The notes: generated by a model from the letters alone, not told the origin. A stretch of 64,000 nucleotides of DNA from an uncultured Clostridia bacterium (GCA_947629665.1 CANREJ010000003.1:1-64000), one strand, 5' to 3'. Counted from the stretch's first letter, positions 29,482-38,774 are shown. A program made the numbers and translations.

Positions 29482-29733
29482 TTACTGCTTTCGTCTGTAT
29501 TTGTTTTTGGTTGCCATGCCCCCTCTTATGTGCCGCTCGGATAGATTTTTGTCAAGCACGCGGCGCACGTCTTTATAAAGTTGCTTATCTATTGACCGCA
29601 ACCGCTCGGTTACGTCTTTGTGTACGGTGGATTTGCTGACGTGGAAGTATTCGGCGGCGGCACGGACGGTGTCGCCCGTTTCCATTATGTACAGCCCCTC
29701 TTTTACTACCCGCTCCGATATATAATCCTGCAT
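29482..29733 (-). CDS. spoIIID: Sporulation transcription factor SpoIIID
   Basis: 83 aa, MQDYISERVVKEGLYIMETGDTVRAAAEYFHVSKSTVHKDVTERL...NLSERHIRGGMATKNKY. Confidence 0.95.
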   Translation of the reverse strand: MQDYISERVVKEGLYIMETGDTVRAAAEYFHVSKSTVHKDVTERLRSIDKQLYKDVRRVLDKNLSERHIRGGMATKNKYRRKQ

Positions 29734-29764
29734 ACCCTTTCCCCTCGGAAATTTAAGTACTAAA

Positions 29765-29794
29765 ATTATATGTCGCTTTTTGGCGGGTTATGAC
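29765..29794 (-). promoter_or_regulatory. SigE-like promoter for spoIIID
   Basis: Minus strand GTCATAA-15 bp-CATATAAT, upstream of a strong SD (gaggggaaaggg). Confidence 0.5.
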
Positions 29795-29870
29795 GGATTG
29801 GCAGATTTGCCTATTTTCAATGTTTACGTCTTTTTAAGTAAGACGAGGATTATTTATGCGCGCGGGAAGG

Positions 29871-30884
29871 TTATTTATTGTAACCGCGGGGATTGAGCTG
29901 TTGCCAATGCCAGAGCGACGAACACATGTCCCCAAGGCCGAGTTTGGCCTTCCAGCCGAGTTCGCGTTCGGCCTTGGAGGCGTCCGCATAACATTCGGCT
30001 ATGTCGCCGTCCCTGCGCTGTACCACCGTGTAGGGTATGGGCTTGCCGCAAGCCGCGGAAAAGGCGTTTATTACGTCCAAAACGCTATACCCTGTGCCCG
30101 TGCCGAGGTTATATACGTATACGCCCGCGGCGTTTACCTTTTCAATTGCCGCAACGTGCCCTTGTGCAAGGTCCACAACGTGAATGTAGTCGCGCACGCC
30201 CGTGCCGTCCTTTGTGGGATAGTCGTTGCCGAAAACGCGGACTTCGGGCAATTCGCCTATTGCAACCTTGGCTATATATGGCGACAGGTTATTTGGTATG
30301 CCGTGAGGATCTTCGCCTATAAGCCCGCTCTTGTGCGCGCCTATGGGGTTGAAATAGCGAAGTAAGATTACCGTCCAGCCGTTGTCGGCGGCGTAGATAT
30401 CGGATAGAATTTTTTCCTGGAACAGCTTGGAAGTACCGTAGGGGTTTGTAGTGCCGCCCGTTTTGCAATCTTCGGTAAGCGGCAGTTTTTCGGGCGTGCC
30501 GTACACTGTTGCGGAGGATGAAAACACAATTTTTTTACAGCCGTTCCTCTTCATTGCGTTTACCAGCGAGAGCGTGCCGCCTATGTTGTTATCGTAGTAC
30601 TCTATGGGCTTTACGCACGATTCCCCCACCGCTTTTAAACCCGCAAAGTGGATAACGCAGTCTATTTTGTGTTCTTTGAAAATTTTATCCAGAAGCGCGC
30701 CGTCGCGGATATCGCCGCGATACAGCGGCAATTTTTTGCCTGTTATTTGCTGTACCCTGTTGATACTTTCGGGCAAAGAGTTGCAAAAATTATCTATTAC
30801 AACCGGTTGGTGGCCGCAATTTAAAAGTTCCACGCAGGTGTGGGAGCCGATATATCCGGCGCCGCCCGTTACGAGTATTTTCAT
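29871..30884 (-). CDS. galE: UDP-glucose 4-epimerase (start trimmed to MKILVTGG)
   Basis: MKILVTGGAGYIGSHTCVELL, FSSSATVYG, NPYGTSK, YFNPIGAHKSG. Confidence 0.95.
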   Translation of the reverse strand: MKILVTGGAGYIGSHTCVELLNCGHQPVVIDNFCNSLPESINRVQQITGKKLPLYRGDIRDGALLDKIFKEHKIDCVIHFAGLKAVGESCVKPIEYYDNNIGGTLSLVNAMKRNGCKKIVFSSSATVYGTPEKLPLTEDCKTGGTTNPYGTSKLFQEKILSDIYAADNGWTVILLRYFNPIGAHKSGLIGEDPHGIPNNLSPYIAKVAIGELPEVRVFGNDYPTKDGTGVRDYIHVVDLAQGHVAAIEKVNAAGVYVYNLGTGTGYSVLDVINAFSAACGKPIPYTVVQRRDGDIAECYADASKAERELGWKAKLGLGDMCSSLWHWQQLNPRGYNK

Positions 30885-31033
30885 GGTTAATTCTCCTTTT
30901 TGCAACGTTACATAGAGAGGGTTGCTTTTTTATTATACCATTGCGGCAAGGATATTGCAAGAATTTACATAAAAAATAACCGGCGCGGAGGGCGGGGATT
31001 AAAAGAAGCGTTTTTACACATAATACCGTAGAT

Positions 31034-32062
31034 ATGAAAGTGGCTTTTTTTGATACAAAGGAATATGACAGACAATTTTTCGAACCATATTCCAACGGGC
31101 AAATGCAGATTATTTTTTACGATACCGATTTGAACGAAAACACCGCCGAACTTGCGCGCGGGGCGGACGCCGTGTGCGCCTTTGTGAACGACGATATTAA
31201 CGCCGAAGTTATTGAAAAACTAAACACGTTCGGCGTAAAACTGCTTGCCATGCGCTGTGCGGGATACAATAACGTGGACTTGAAATCCGCCTTTGGAAAG
31301 TTGAGGGTGGCGAGAGTGCCTGCCTATTCTCCCTACGCCGTTGCCGAACACGCGATGGCAATGCTTCTTTGTTCGGTGAGGAGAATCCACAAGGCATACA
31401 ACCGCACGCGGGACTTTAATTTCAGTTTGAACGGGCTTACGGGGTTTGTGTTGCACGGAAAAACGATGGGAATTATAGGCACGGGAAAGATAGGCGCCGC
31501 CTTTGCGGAAATTTGCAACGGAATGGGAATGAGCGTTTTGGCATATGATAAATTTCCCAAGTGCGAAGGCGTGAATTACGCCGCGTTGGACGAAGTTATT
31601 GCAAACAGCGATATAATTTCCCTCCACTGCCCGCTGACGCCCGAAACGCGGCATATTATAAACAAAAATACCATATCCGCCATGAAAAAGGGCGTAATTA
31701 TAATTAACACTTCCCGCGGGGAACTTATAGATTCCGAGGCGCTGCTTGCGGGCATAAAGGACAGAAAAATAGGCGCCGCCTGCCTAGACGTTTACGAGGA
31801 GGAATCCGATTTGTTCTTTGAGGACAACTCCGGGCATATTTTGAACGACGATATTTTAGCGAGGCTCATCTCCATGCCGAACGTTTTGGTTACTTCACAC
31901 CAGGCGTTTTTGACGGTTGAAGCCCTTACCGCGATTGCCCGTACGACCATTGAAAACATACGCGGATTTTTTGAGCGGGGCGAACTGCAAAACGAAGTGG
32001 TTTACCGCACCGACAATATTGCCGCAGCGCCCAAAAGGGACGGCGTTGCGCCGTCCCCATGA
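31034..32062 (+). CDS. D-isomer 2-hydroxyacid dehydrogenase (D-lactate dehydrogenase-like)
   Basis: MRCAGYNNVDL, GIIGTGKIGAAFAEI, LHCPLTPETRHIIN, NTSRGELID, HQAFLTVEAL. Confidence 0.9.
   Translation: MKVAFFDTKEYDRQFFEPYSNGQMQIIFYDTDLNENTAELARGADAVCAFVNDDINAEVIEKLNTFGVKLLAMRCAGYNNVDLKSAFGKLRVARVPAYSPYAVAEHAMAMLLCSVRRIHKAYNRTRDFNFSLNGLTGFVLHGKTMGIIGTGKIGAAFAEICNGMGMSVLAYDKFPKCEGVNYAALDEVIANSDIISLHCPLTPETRHIINKNTISAMKKGVIIINTSRGELIDSEALLAGIKDRKIGAACLDVYEEESDLFFEDNSGHILNDDILARLISMPNVLVTSHQAFLTVEALTAIARTTIENIRGFFERGELQNEVVYRTDNIAAAPKRDGVAPSP
32037..32058. repeat. GGGACGGCG-TTG-CGCCGTCCC hairpin overlapping the 3' end of the dehydrogenase gene
   Basis: Direct reading, 9-bp perfect stem. Confidence 0.8.
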
Positions 32063-32096
32063 GCGATATTTATAAAATTAAATACCTGTGTGCCGT

Positions 32097-32792
32097 TTAA
32101 TCGCCGTAAATCTGCTTAAAGCGTTCCGCGGTGATGAGTACCTTGCGGGGCTTGTTGCCCAGAGCTTCACTTATATAGCCCATTGATTCCATCCAATCGA
32201 TGACCTTGCAGGACATTATATAACCTATGGGGAAGTTGCGCTGAACAAGCGATACGCTTGCTTCGCCTTTCTGTATGCAGAGCTTTAACGCCTTTATGCC
32301 AAATTCCACAACGGACATCTCCCTGTCCCTGAATCTGGGCGCGGAGTCCTCCTCTCCGTCATCGTCCTCGTCATCGTCCTCATATTCAAAGTCGTCCCCG
32401 TCGTCCTCTTCCTGCATGTTTTGCAATACACTGCGCATGGCAAAGCGTTGCTCTTCGATGGGCCGGCCTGCGGTGCGCTTTTTTAACTCATCCATCATTT
32501 CCGACAAAGATTTTGTGCGGGGAAGCTCGCCCGTCTCCTTTTTTGCGGGCTGTCCGGCGGGTTCCTCCTTGGGTTGCAACTCCTTTAAAAGCAAATTCCT
32601 GTCGCCCGTGAAAATATAATTTTCGTCGTCCGCAGGCTTTATTTGTCCGCGCTCTTCAAGCGATTTAAGGTAGGGTTGCATCTGGGCGTAGCGGCAATCC
32701 GCGTCGTAAATTACGTCGAATATGTTTACGGGCAGACCGTCCGCCGAACGCTCCAAAAAACTTCTCAATATCTTTATTTCAATGCTATCCAT
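32097..32792 (-). CDS. Stand-alone FtsK-gamma-like winged-helix protein with acidic linker
   Basis: C-terminal VEFGIKALKLCIQKGEASVSLVQRNFPIGYIMSCKVIDWMESMGYISEALGNKPRKVLIT resembles FtsK/SpoIIIE gamma domain; linker EEDDGDDFEYEDDDEDDDGEED; start trimmed to MDSIEIKIL. Confidence 0.75.
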   Translation of the reverse strand: MDSIEIKILRSFLERSADGLPVNIFDVIYDADCRYAQMQPYLKSLEERGQIKPADDENYIFTGDRNLLLKELQPKEEPAGQPAKKETGELPRTKSLSEMMDELKKRTAGRPIEEQRFAMRSVLQNMQEEDDGDDFEYEDDDEDDDGEEDSAPRFRDREMSVVEFGIKALKLCIQKGEASVSLVQRNFPIGYIMSCKVIDWMESMGYISEALGNKPRKVLITAERFKQIYGD

Positions 32793-32794
32793 CG

Positions 32795-34375
32795 TTAAAA
32801 CCCTCTCCCTATCCAACTGCTGTTATAGTGGTATTCGGGCGCTTTGAAGTTTATGCCCGACGCAGAACCGCCCTTTTCCGCGGGATATGCCCTGTATTCG
32901 GGGCAATCGAAGTAGAGTTCGAAGCTCCCCTTCATGGGCATATGGTTGTACACCGTTACATACACGTCGCCCGCCTTTACGCGGTGCATGAGCTCGTCCT
33001 CGGATACGACGTACGCTTCAACATACTTTATGTTGCCCTGCAAAAAGTGCGCGGGGTCGGGAATTACATGTCTGCCTATCTGCTCCTTTACCGCCTTTGC
33101 AGTGTTTATATCGTTTGTGCCGAGAAACAGAGTTAAGTTGCAGTTGTTGCGTATCTGCCTGGCAACGCCTTCCGAATAGGTTGTTTCAAGCTGGGTATAG
33201 TCCTGCACGATTGCAGTTATAAACATATTCATGCCCCTGCCCACACTGAATATGGTGGGGTATATGTCGTCCTTTTGCAACGTGGGAAACTCGTCGAGAA
33301 AGAATTGGACGGGCACGGCGAGAGGTTCGCCGCTCTCCACGGACTTCCTTTTTAGAACATCGAGAGACTTAACTATGTATTGGTTTACAAAGCCGCGCAT
33401 CCGTTTGTCGGTTATGTCATAGGTGAGGAATATCACTTGGGGGCTGTCGCCGAGGGTGGATATGTCGAGATTGTCCGCCAAAGTGAGGCAACGTATGTCG
33501 TGATAGCTGTAATCGTTTAAATAGCTCTCCACAAGTTGCAGATAGCATTGCCTGGTGGTGGGAGCGTCGTGCATTATTCCGCGCACGTACCGCCATACCA
33601 TGGAATCGGATTCGCGGCGGGAGAAAAAGCCGTAGTCTTCAAACTTGCCGGCGCAGTCGAACCGGCTGAACACCTCGGATATCGCCTCGAAATTTATCTG
33701 CGAGGGCAAAACGCGCTTCCTGCCCGTTCTGCGTTCGGTTTCGCGGGTCAGGAACATGTCCTCAAACAGCCCCACGGCTATGCCGTAGATAAAGCCGCGG
33801 GCGCCTTCATCCCACGATATATCCTTGGTTGAGCGCACGGGGAAGAGCTTATCGAAGAGTATTTTAAGCTCGGACAGCGCTTCGCCGCGGATAGAGTCGG
33901 CTTCCTCCGGGTTTAACTCCGCCTTTTGATATTTTTTGGCTATGTCGGTTATGGGATTGAAGAGTATCTGCGATCTTTCGGGGTGAATGAAGTCCATATA
34001 TTTGACGTTCTGTTCGCCGTACACTTCCTTTAACCGCGACGCCGTGTTGCGGTAGAGTTCGCCCTTGACGTCGGCTATTATCGCCGAAGTTTTGCCGTCG
34101 AGATTGAAAAGACAGTTTTCGAGATAGCGCATGGATTTGCCGCAACCCGTACTGCCCGCAACCAGCGCATGGCACAGACCGCGCTGTTGCAATATTGTAA
34201 GTTCGCCCGACTCGTTCCTGTATGCCGACACGGGCATACCCACTTCGTGCGGGGTGAGGGCTTTATATTCGCAGAAGCCCTCCTCCTTTGCTATGTCGGA
34301 AGCGGCGAGGAGGACGGTCTGTTCCCCCGGCACGCCGCTTGCGCACTTTTTTATAAGATTTATGTTGTACTTCAT
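32795..34375 (-). CDS. VirD4/TraG-like coupling ATPase lacking an obvious N-terminal TM segment
   Basis: Walker A VAGSTGCGKSM, IIADVKGELYRNTASRLKE, DPNPI-type FNPITDI, Walker B FFLDEFPTL, FSVGRGMNMFITAIVQDYTQLETTYSE. Confidence 0.85.
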   Translation of the reverse strand: MKYNINLIKKCASGVPGEQTVLLAASDIAKEEGFCEYKALTPHEVGMPVSAYRNESGELTILQQRGLCHALVAGSTGCGKSMRYLENCLFNLDGKTSAIIADVKGELYRNTASRLKEVYGEQNVKYMDFIHPERSQILFNPITDIAKKYQKAELNPEEADSIRGEALSELKILFDKLFPVRSTKDISWDEGARGFIYGIAVGLFEDMFLTRETERRTGRKRVLPSQINFEAISEVFSRFDCAGKFEDYGFFSRRESDSMVWRYVRGIMHDAPTTRQCYLQLVESYLNDYSYHDIRCLTLADNLDISTLGDSPQVIFLTYDITDKRMRGFVNQYIVKSLDVLKRKSVESGEPLAVPVQFFLDEFPTLQKDDIYPTIFSVGRGMNMFITAIVQDYTQLETTYSEGVARQIRNNCNLTLFLGTNDINTAKAVKEQIGRHVIPDPAHFLQGNIKYVEAYVVSEDELMHRVKAGDVYVTVYNHMPMKGSFELYFDCPEYRAYPAEKGGSASGINFKAPEYHYNSSWIGRGF

Positions 34376-34385
34376 TTTTCACCTC

Positions 34386-35036
34386 CTAAAAACCTATGGG
34401 GCGTTTGCCTTTGAACGGCGTTCCCTTGCAGTTGCCGTAGCGCTTTGACAGCGTTTTTAAAACGTCGGGGCGGACAAGCATTTCGGGGGTGCCGCCGAGG
34501 ACAGACATTACCTCCTCCCGCGATTGCGGCTTTATGTTCAAGAGCAACAAACCCGCGTCACTGTTATTTTCTTCGTTCAATTCCCTCATAAGGATATTGA
34601 CGGCAATTTCCCTGCCCTCGTCCTCGCCGTTTAAATACAGCACCGCGAGCGCATATACAACGGAGGCAACGCGGTCCTTTTCGTAGTAGTTGGAGAGCGT
34701 GCGGAGCCTGCCGCTCTTTATGGAGTTTTCGCCGAAAATATCGTTTATTTTTAAGAGCGCGTGCGCTTTTACGTCTATAACCGCCTGCTCGCGCCCGGAT
34801 ACGCCAAAACCGTTATCCTGCCCAAAGCCGCTGAGATAATTTTTGTAGATTTCTATATCGCCCAGCGACGAAAGTTCTCCAAATATGGGATTTTGTAATA
34901 TTTCGGCATACTCTTTTGCCTTTTTGGGGTCCACGCCGAAGCAATCTGCCAAAAACTTCCAGCTTGAATTGTTTGCTTCGCATACTTCCTGCATCATAAA
35001 ATTATAATACAATGCTCTTTCCGTTATGTAGTTCAT
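34386..35036 (-). CDS. Hypothetical, predominantly helical protein; first gene of VirD4/FtsK-gamma operon
   Basis: 216-aa ORF, 10 bp upstream of the VirD4-like gene; no recognised family. Confidence 0.65.
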   Translation of the reverse strand: MNYITERALYYNFMMQEVCEANNSSWKFLADCFGVDPKKAKEYAEILQNPIFGELSSLGDIEIYKNYLSGFGQDNGFGVSGREQAVIDVKAHALLKINDIFGENSIKSGRLRTLSNYYEKDRVASVVYALAVLYLNGEDEGREIAVNILMRELNEENNSDAGLLLLNIKPQSREEVMSVLGGTPEMLVRPDVLKTLSKRYGNCKGTPFKGKRPIGF

Positions 35037-35119
35037 AGTTCCTTTTTCATCCCGATAATATGCAGGATTTACCTCCTTTTGTTTGTACTTTTATTTTAAC
35101 TTATCTGCGCGGCCGAAAG

Positions 35120-35174
35120 ATAATAAAAATGACCCCGGTCTGTACAAGTTTCCTTGCCTTTATACCGGAGTCAT
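35120..35174 (-). terminator. Rho-independent terminator for XRE gene
   Basis: Minus strand ATGACTCCGGT...ACCGGGGTCAT stem followed by TTTTTATTATC; nested caag-gaaa-cttg hairpin in loop. Confidence 0.6.
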
Positions 35175-35211
35175 GTAGGATTTGTTGATTTATTGTAATT
35201 TTTACACCAAC

Positions 35212-35529
35212 TCAACGCGCAAAAACAACCACCTCGCCCATTGCCTTTTCGGATAGGTCGCAATAATACAAAATATATTCGAGTTGGGGTTTGCTTTTGC
35301 CGTTTTCCCAATTGACTATTCGGTTTTCGGGTACTTTGAACACTTGTGCGAGTTCGGCTTGACTTATGAGATGATCCATATCGAACTTACAGTCGGCACA
35401 TTCGCCTGAGCAATCACTGCTTAAAATATGGCAGACATTACGCCTGAGAGTAATATCGTCCCGACGCAATAATTTTAAATTTACGGCTGTTTTTGCCCAG
35501 TCAATGTATTTGATCTTTTTGGTTTCCAT
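35212..35529 (-). CDS. Small XRE-type HTH regulator with N-terminal Cys cluster
   Basis: CHILSSDCSGECADC followed by HTH SQAELAQVFKVPENRIVNWENGKSKPQLEYIL; start trimmed to METKK. Confidence 0.7.
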   Translation of the reverse strand: METKKIKYIDWAKTAVNLKLLRRDDITLRRNVCHILSSDCSGECADCKFDMDHLISQAELAQVFKVPENRIVNWENGKSKPQLEYILYYCDLSEKAMGEVVVFAR

Positions 35530-35609
35530 AGTCCACCGCAGACAAATTTTTTGATATTTTACCACAATTCGCCGTCGTTTGCAAATAAAAAAGACGTATT
35601 TTATAATAT

Positions 35610-35668
35610 TGAATACAAATGGCCGAAAATATGAATAATTTTACAAATTTGTGAATAATGTGAATTTT
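35610..35668. repeat. TGAATA-type direct repeats in divergent intergenic region
   Basis: TGAATACA 35610, TGAATAAT 35632, TGAATAAT 35652, TGAATTTT 35661. Confidence 0.5.
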
Positions 35669-35745
35669 TAAACCGCCGAGAACAAAAAATATTCAAAAAA
35701 CAATTGAAAATGAGGTGAAAATTACAGTAAACGGCGGAATTATAG

Positions 35746-35774
35746 TTGCGTGCGCGCGCGAAATATGTTATTAT
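35746..35774 (+). promoter_or_regulatory. Predicted sigma-A promoter for TlpA-domain lipoprotein
   Basis: TTGCGT-17 bp-TATTAT; downstream SD gaggtag before ATG 35814. Confidence 0.55.
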
Positions 35775-35813
35775 TAATTCAAAGAAAATAAATATACACG
35801 TGTGAGGTAGCGT

Positions 35814-38774
35814 ATGAATAAATTTAAAAAGACGCTTTTGATAATTTTGGGGGCATGTTGCGCCCTGGCGTGCGTTGCGGCAACGGCTTGCAGCGCCACG
35901 CAAAACTGGCGTGTGCCGCATAACGGTGTTGTGAACAACGGCACAATCGACGCCAACAATCCCAACGGCGATCTGCCTTTTTATTATCCCGAAGGCACCG
36001 ACCCCGACGACTATTTGGACAAGGAGAACGCCTACACCATAACCACCGTGAGCATGGGCGGGCTTTCCATAAGCGGCATGCGCATAACCATTAAGCAGAA
36101 GGGCGAGACGGTGATTGAAGGTATTTCCTTAAACGGCGGAGCCGTGTTTGGAATTCCCGCAGGCGAATACGATATAGAGTATTCAAATTTGCCGCTGGGT
36201 TACAGCGAGGACGAAACCGGAACCGTTAAGCACCTTACCGCGGACAATTTACAGGTTAAAACGGCGTTCACCTCCTCCGTTATAAGGACGGAAACGCCCG
36301 CGGGTAAAACTTACGCCCTTGGCGACGTTATGTATAATTTCAGCGTTACCGACGCCGACGGCAATACTATGAACCTTGCGGAAATTTTGCAGACGAAGCG
36401 CGCCGTGCTTTTGAACTTCTGGGCTATACGCTGTATGCCTTGCAGGGCGGAGTTCCCCATAATTGACACGGTTTATGCCGGTTACAAGGACAAATTGGAA
36501 GTGATTGCCATTTCCAACGAGGACAGCAATGCGAGCATTAAAAAATTTAAAGAGCAATACGGACACAGCTTTTTTATGGCGCACGACAGCGCGGGAGTTT
36601 TTAACCGCTTTAACACGGAATCCATACCCGTTTCGGTTATGGTCGACCGCTACGGCGTTGTGTCATACTACAACGTAGGCTCCGAAACGAGCGAAACAAA
36701 ATGGGACAACATTTTCAGCACCTTTACAGCGGACAACTACGAGCAGAGCATACAACAGGGCAGCGGCGGCGAAACGGGCAGCGAAGATCCCGTAGCTCCC
36801 CCCGCGGACGCCGAAATGCCTGCCGACGCCGCGCTTAACGGAGCCTTCCTTGACGCGTCTATGGACGGAACCGAACTGCACTATTACGAACCCGCGGAAG
36901 ATACCCGCGACGGAAAATTCAATTGGCCGTTTACGGTGAACGACAGCGATTCCGACGGCGCATGTATCTCTCCCTCCAACGTCGGCACGGACAATACGTG
37001 GTCCATAATGTACACCGACGTGGAACTCAATCCCGACCAAACGCTTTCGGTGGACGTCAAAGTTCAGGGCGATCCCGACGATATTTTGTATATAGTTTTA
37101 AACAACTCCGCCGATTTGTCCTTTACCTATTCGGGCAATACCAACGGCTGGCAGACGGTTGAGCTTTTTACCTCGACGAGATTGACTTCCATCAACCTGA
37201 CGATATTTTACATTAAGAGCGTTTTGGGCAGTCCCGATAACGAGTTTGTAGGTTTAAAGAATTTAAAGATTTTTGAAACGGACTATTACAGCTCCACCAG
37301 CCCTTTGGACGTGCGCACGGAAGCCGTTAGAATCGAAAACGATGAACCCGTGTACCCCACGGTCTATAAGGGGCAGGACGGATTCTACCGTATTCAACAG
37401 GGCGCGGAAGAAAACGAAACTACCGACCCCTGGTTGTTTGCCGATATACTTTCGGAATCGCTGTGGTCAGATAGGCACCTTGCCGATTACAATCTTGTGA
37501 ACGTGGACAACGGACAGAGCGTTGAACTTGTAAAGTCGCTTTATTTGATTTCGTTCTGGCACCCCGATTTCGGCAACGGCGGAGCGGCAGACTTTAAATA
37601 CGGACTGACCGAAACGGATACCGTGATTGACTGCTATTGGGTACAGGACGGCACAAATTATATGTCCGCCGTGGACGAAACGCTTGCAAACGCGCTTAAA
37701 GCCTTTGCGGCGCGCGCCTCCACCCACATTGCGGAATACAAAGGCGGGCATAACGAAAATACCTGGCTGGAACTTTGCAGTTACTACCGCACGCTCGGCG
37801 GCGATCACACCGCAGATGGGCATACCTGCCTTGTACGCCAAAATATGGGCGTAGGTAAAACTCTCAATTACGCAATCGAAGCTACGCAGGGCGATAAATT
37901 TACGGTTGATTTGCGGATAGCGCAAAAGAAGAACCGCGCGGGCGGAGTGTTCTATAAGTTCACCGCTCCCCAAACGGGCGTGTATGTGTTCACCTCCTAC
38001 CGCCCCTTCTCGGAGGAAGACCCCATAGACCCCAACCTACTCATCTGGCCCGCGGGCTCAAACGCATATAACGACAGTATAATTTTGGAACAGTCGGACT
38101 GCCATAGCTACGAAAGATTTGCAAACAACGACGACAATAAATTTACAAATAACTTCCAGGCATATTTGTATTTAACCGAAGGCACAACAATTTATCCGCA
38201 GTTTACGGTGGCTTCGGGCGATATTTCGCAGTTGGTAGACCAATATATATCTTCCGGCATAGACGTTACGTACCAGGTGGATATTAAATATCTCGGCGAG
38301 AGCAAGCATGTGCTTACGCTTGCCGCAACGGACGGAATGTGGGACTCCATGACGGAATATGCAGGCATAGATGTTGTTGCCGATGGCGCCGAGGCAAGTG
38401 ATTTATATTATCACGTATTGCCCGACAACAGCTACGGTTCGGTGATATATATAGACTTCATCCATCCCAACTATGTTGGCCTTACAAGCCTTAAAGATTT
38501 GATAGACCGCGGCGTGTTTGACCTTTCCGAATCGGGCGGCGGAAACTTTACGGCAAAAATGAACGAGTATTGGCAGACGGCAACAAGCAAATCCCAGGAC
38601 GACCCCACCTACGGCATGTGCGAGGCATCTGTGGAATTGGTACAAATTTTGAGCGAGGGACTCAGGGTAACTTCCGATGACGGCGACGGGCTTGAATCGG
38701 GACTTTGGAAGGCGTTTGCCTATTACTGGCAATACTACGGCAGCACCGCCTGGGAACCCGTTGAAGAGGCTTAA
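35814..38774 (+). CDS. Large lipoprotein with N-terminal beta-sandwich, TlpA-type thioredoxin domain and C-terminal repeated surface modules
   Basis: Signal peptide/lipobox ATAC; VLLNFWAIRCMPCRAEFPIIDTV (CMPC); 986 aa. Confidence 0.82.
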   Translation: MNKFKKTLLIILGACCALACVAATACSATQNWRVPHNGVVNNGTIDANNPNGDLPFYYPEGTDPDDYLDKENAYTITTVSMGGLSISGMRITIKQKGETVIEGISLNGGAVFGIPAGEYDIEYSNLPLGYSEDETGTVKHLTADNLQVKTAFTSSVIRTETPAGKTYALGDVMYNFSVTDADGNTMNLAEILQTKRAVLLNFWAIRCMPCRAEFPIIDTVYAGYKDKLEVIAISNEDSNASIKKFKEQYGHSFFMAHDSAGVFNRFNTESIPVSVMVDRYGVVSYYNVGSETSETKWDNIFSTFTADNYEQSIQQGSGGETGSEDPVAPPADAEMPADAALNGAFLDASMDGTELHYYEPAEDTRDGKFNWPFTVNDSDSDGACISPSNVGTDNTWSIMYTDVELNPDQTLSVDVKVQGDPDDILYIVLNNSADLSFTYSGNTNGWQTVELFTSTRLTSINLTIFYIKSVLGSPDNEFVGLKNLKIFETDYYSSTSPLDVRTEAVRIENDEPVYPTVYKGQDGFYRIQQGAEENETTDPWLFADILSESLWSDRHLADYNLVNVDNGQSVELVKSLYLISFWHPDFGNGGAADFKYGLTETDTVIDCYWVQDGTNYMSAVDETLANALKAFAARASTHIAEYKGGHNENTWLELCSYYRTLGGDHTADGHTCLVRQNMGVGKTLNYAIEATQGDKFTVDLRIAQKKNRAGGVFYKFTAPQTGVYVFTSYRPFSEEDPIDPNLLIWPAGSNAYNDSIILEQSDCHSYERFANNDDNKFTNNFQAYLYLTEGTTIYPQFTVASGDISQLVDQYISSGIDVTYQVDIKYLGESKHVLTLAATDGMWDSMTEYAGIDVVADGAEASDLYYHVLPDNSYGSVIYIDFIHPNYVGLTSLKDLIDRGVFDLSESGGGNFTAKMNEYWQTATSKSQDDPTYGMCEASVELVQILSEGLRVTSDDGDGLESGLWKAFAYYWQYYGSTAWEPVEEA

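Noticed and set aside
32795-34375. Conjugative element (ICE) based on VirD4-like gene
   Set aside because: No relaxase, VirB4, integrase or att-like repeats were found nearby; the serine recombinase remnant is 30 kb away.
35750-35762. Alternating GCGTGCGCGCGCG tract as functional Z-DNA
   Set aside because: Only 13 nt; more simply part of a promoter spacer.
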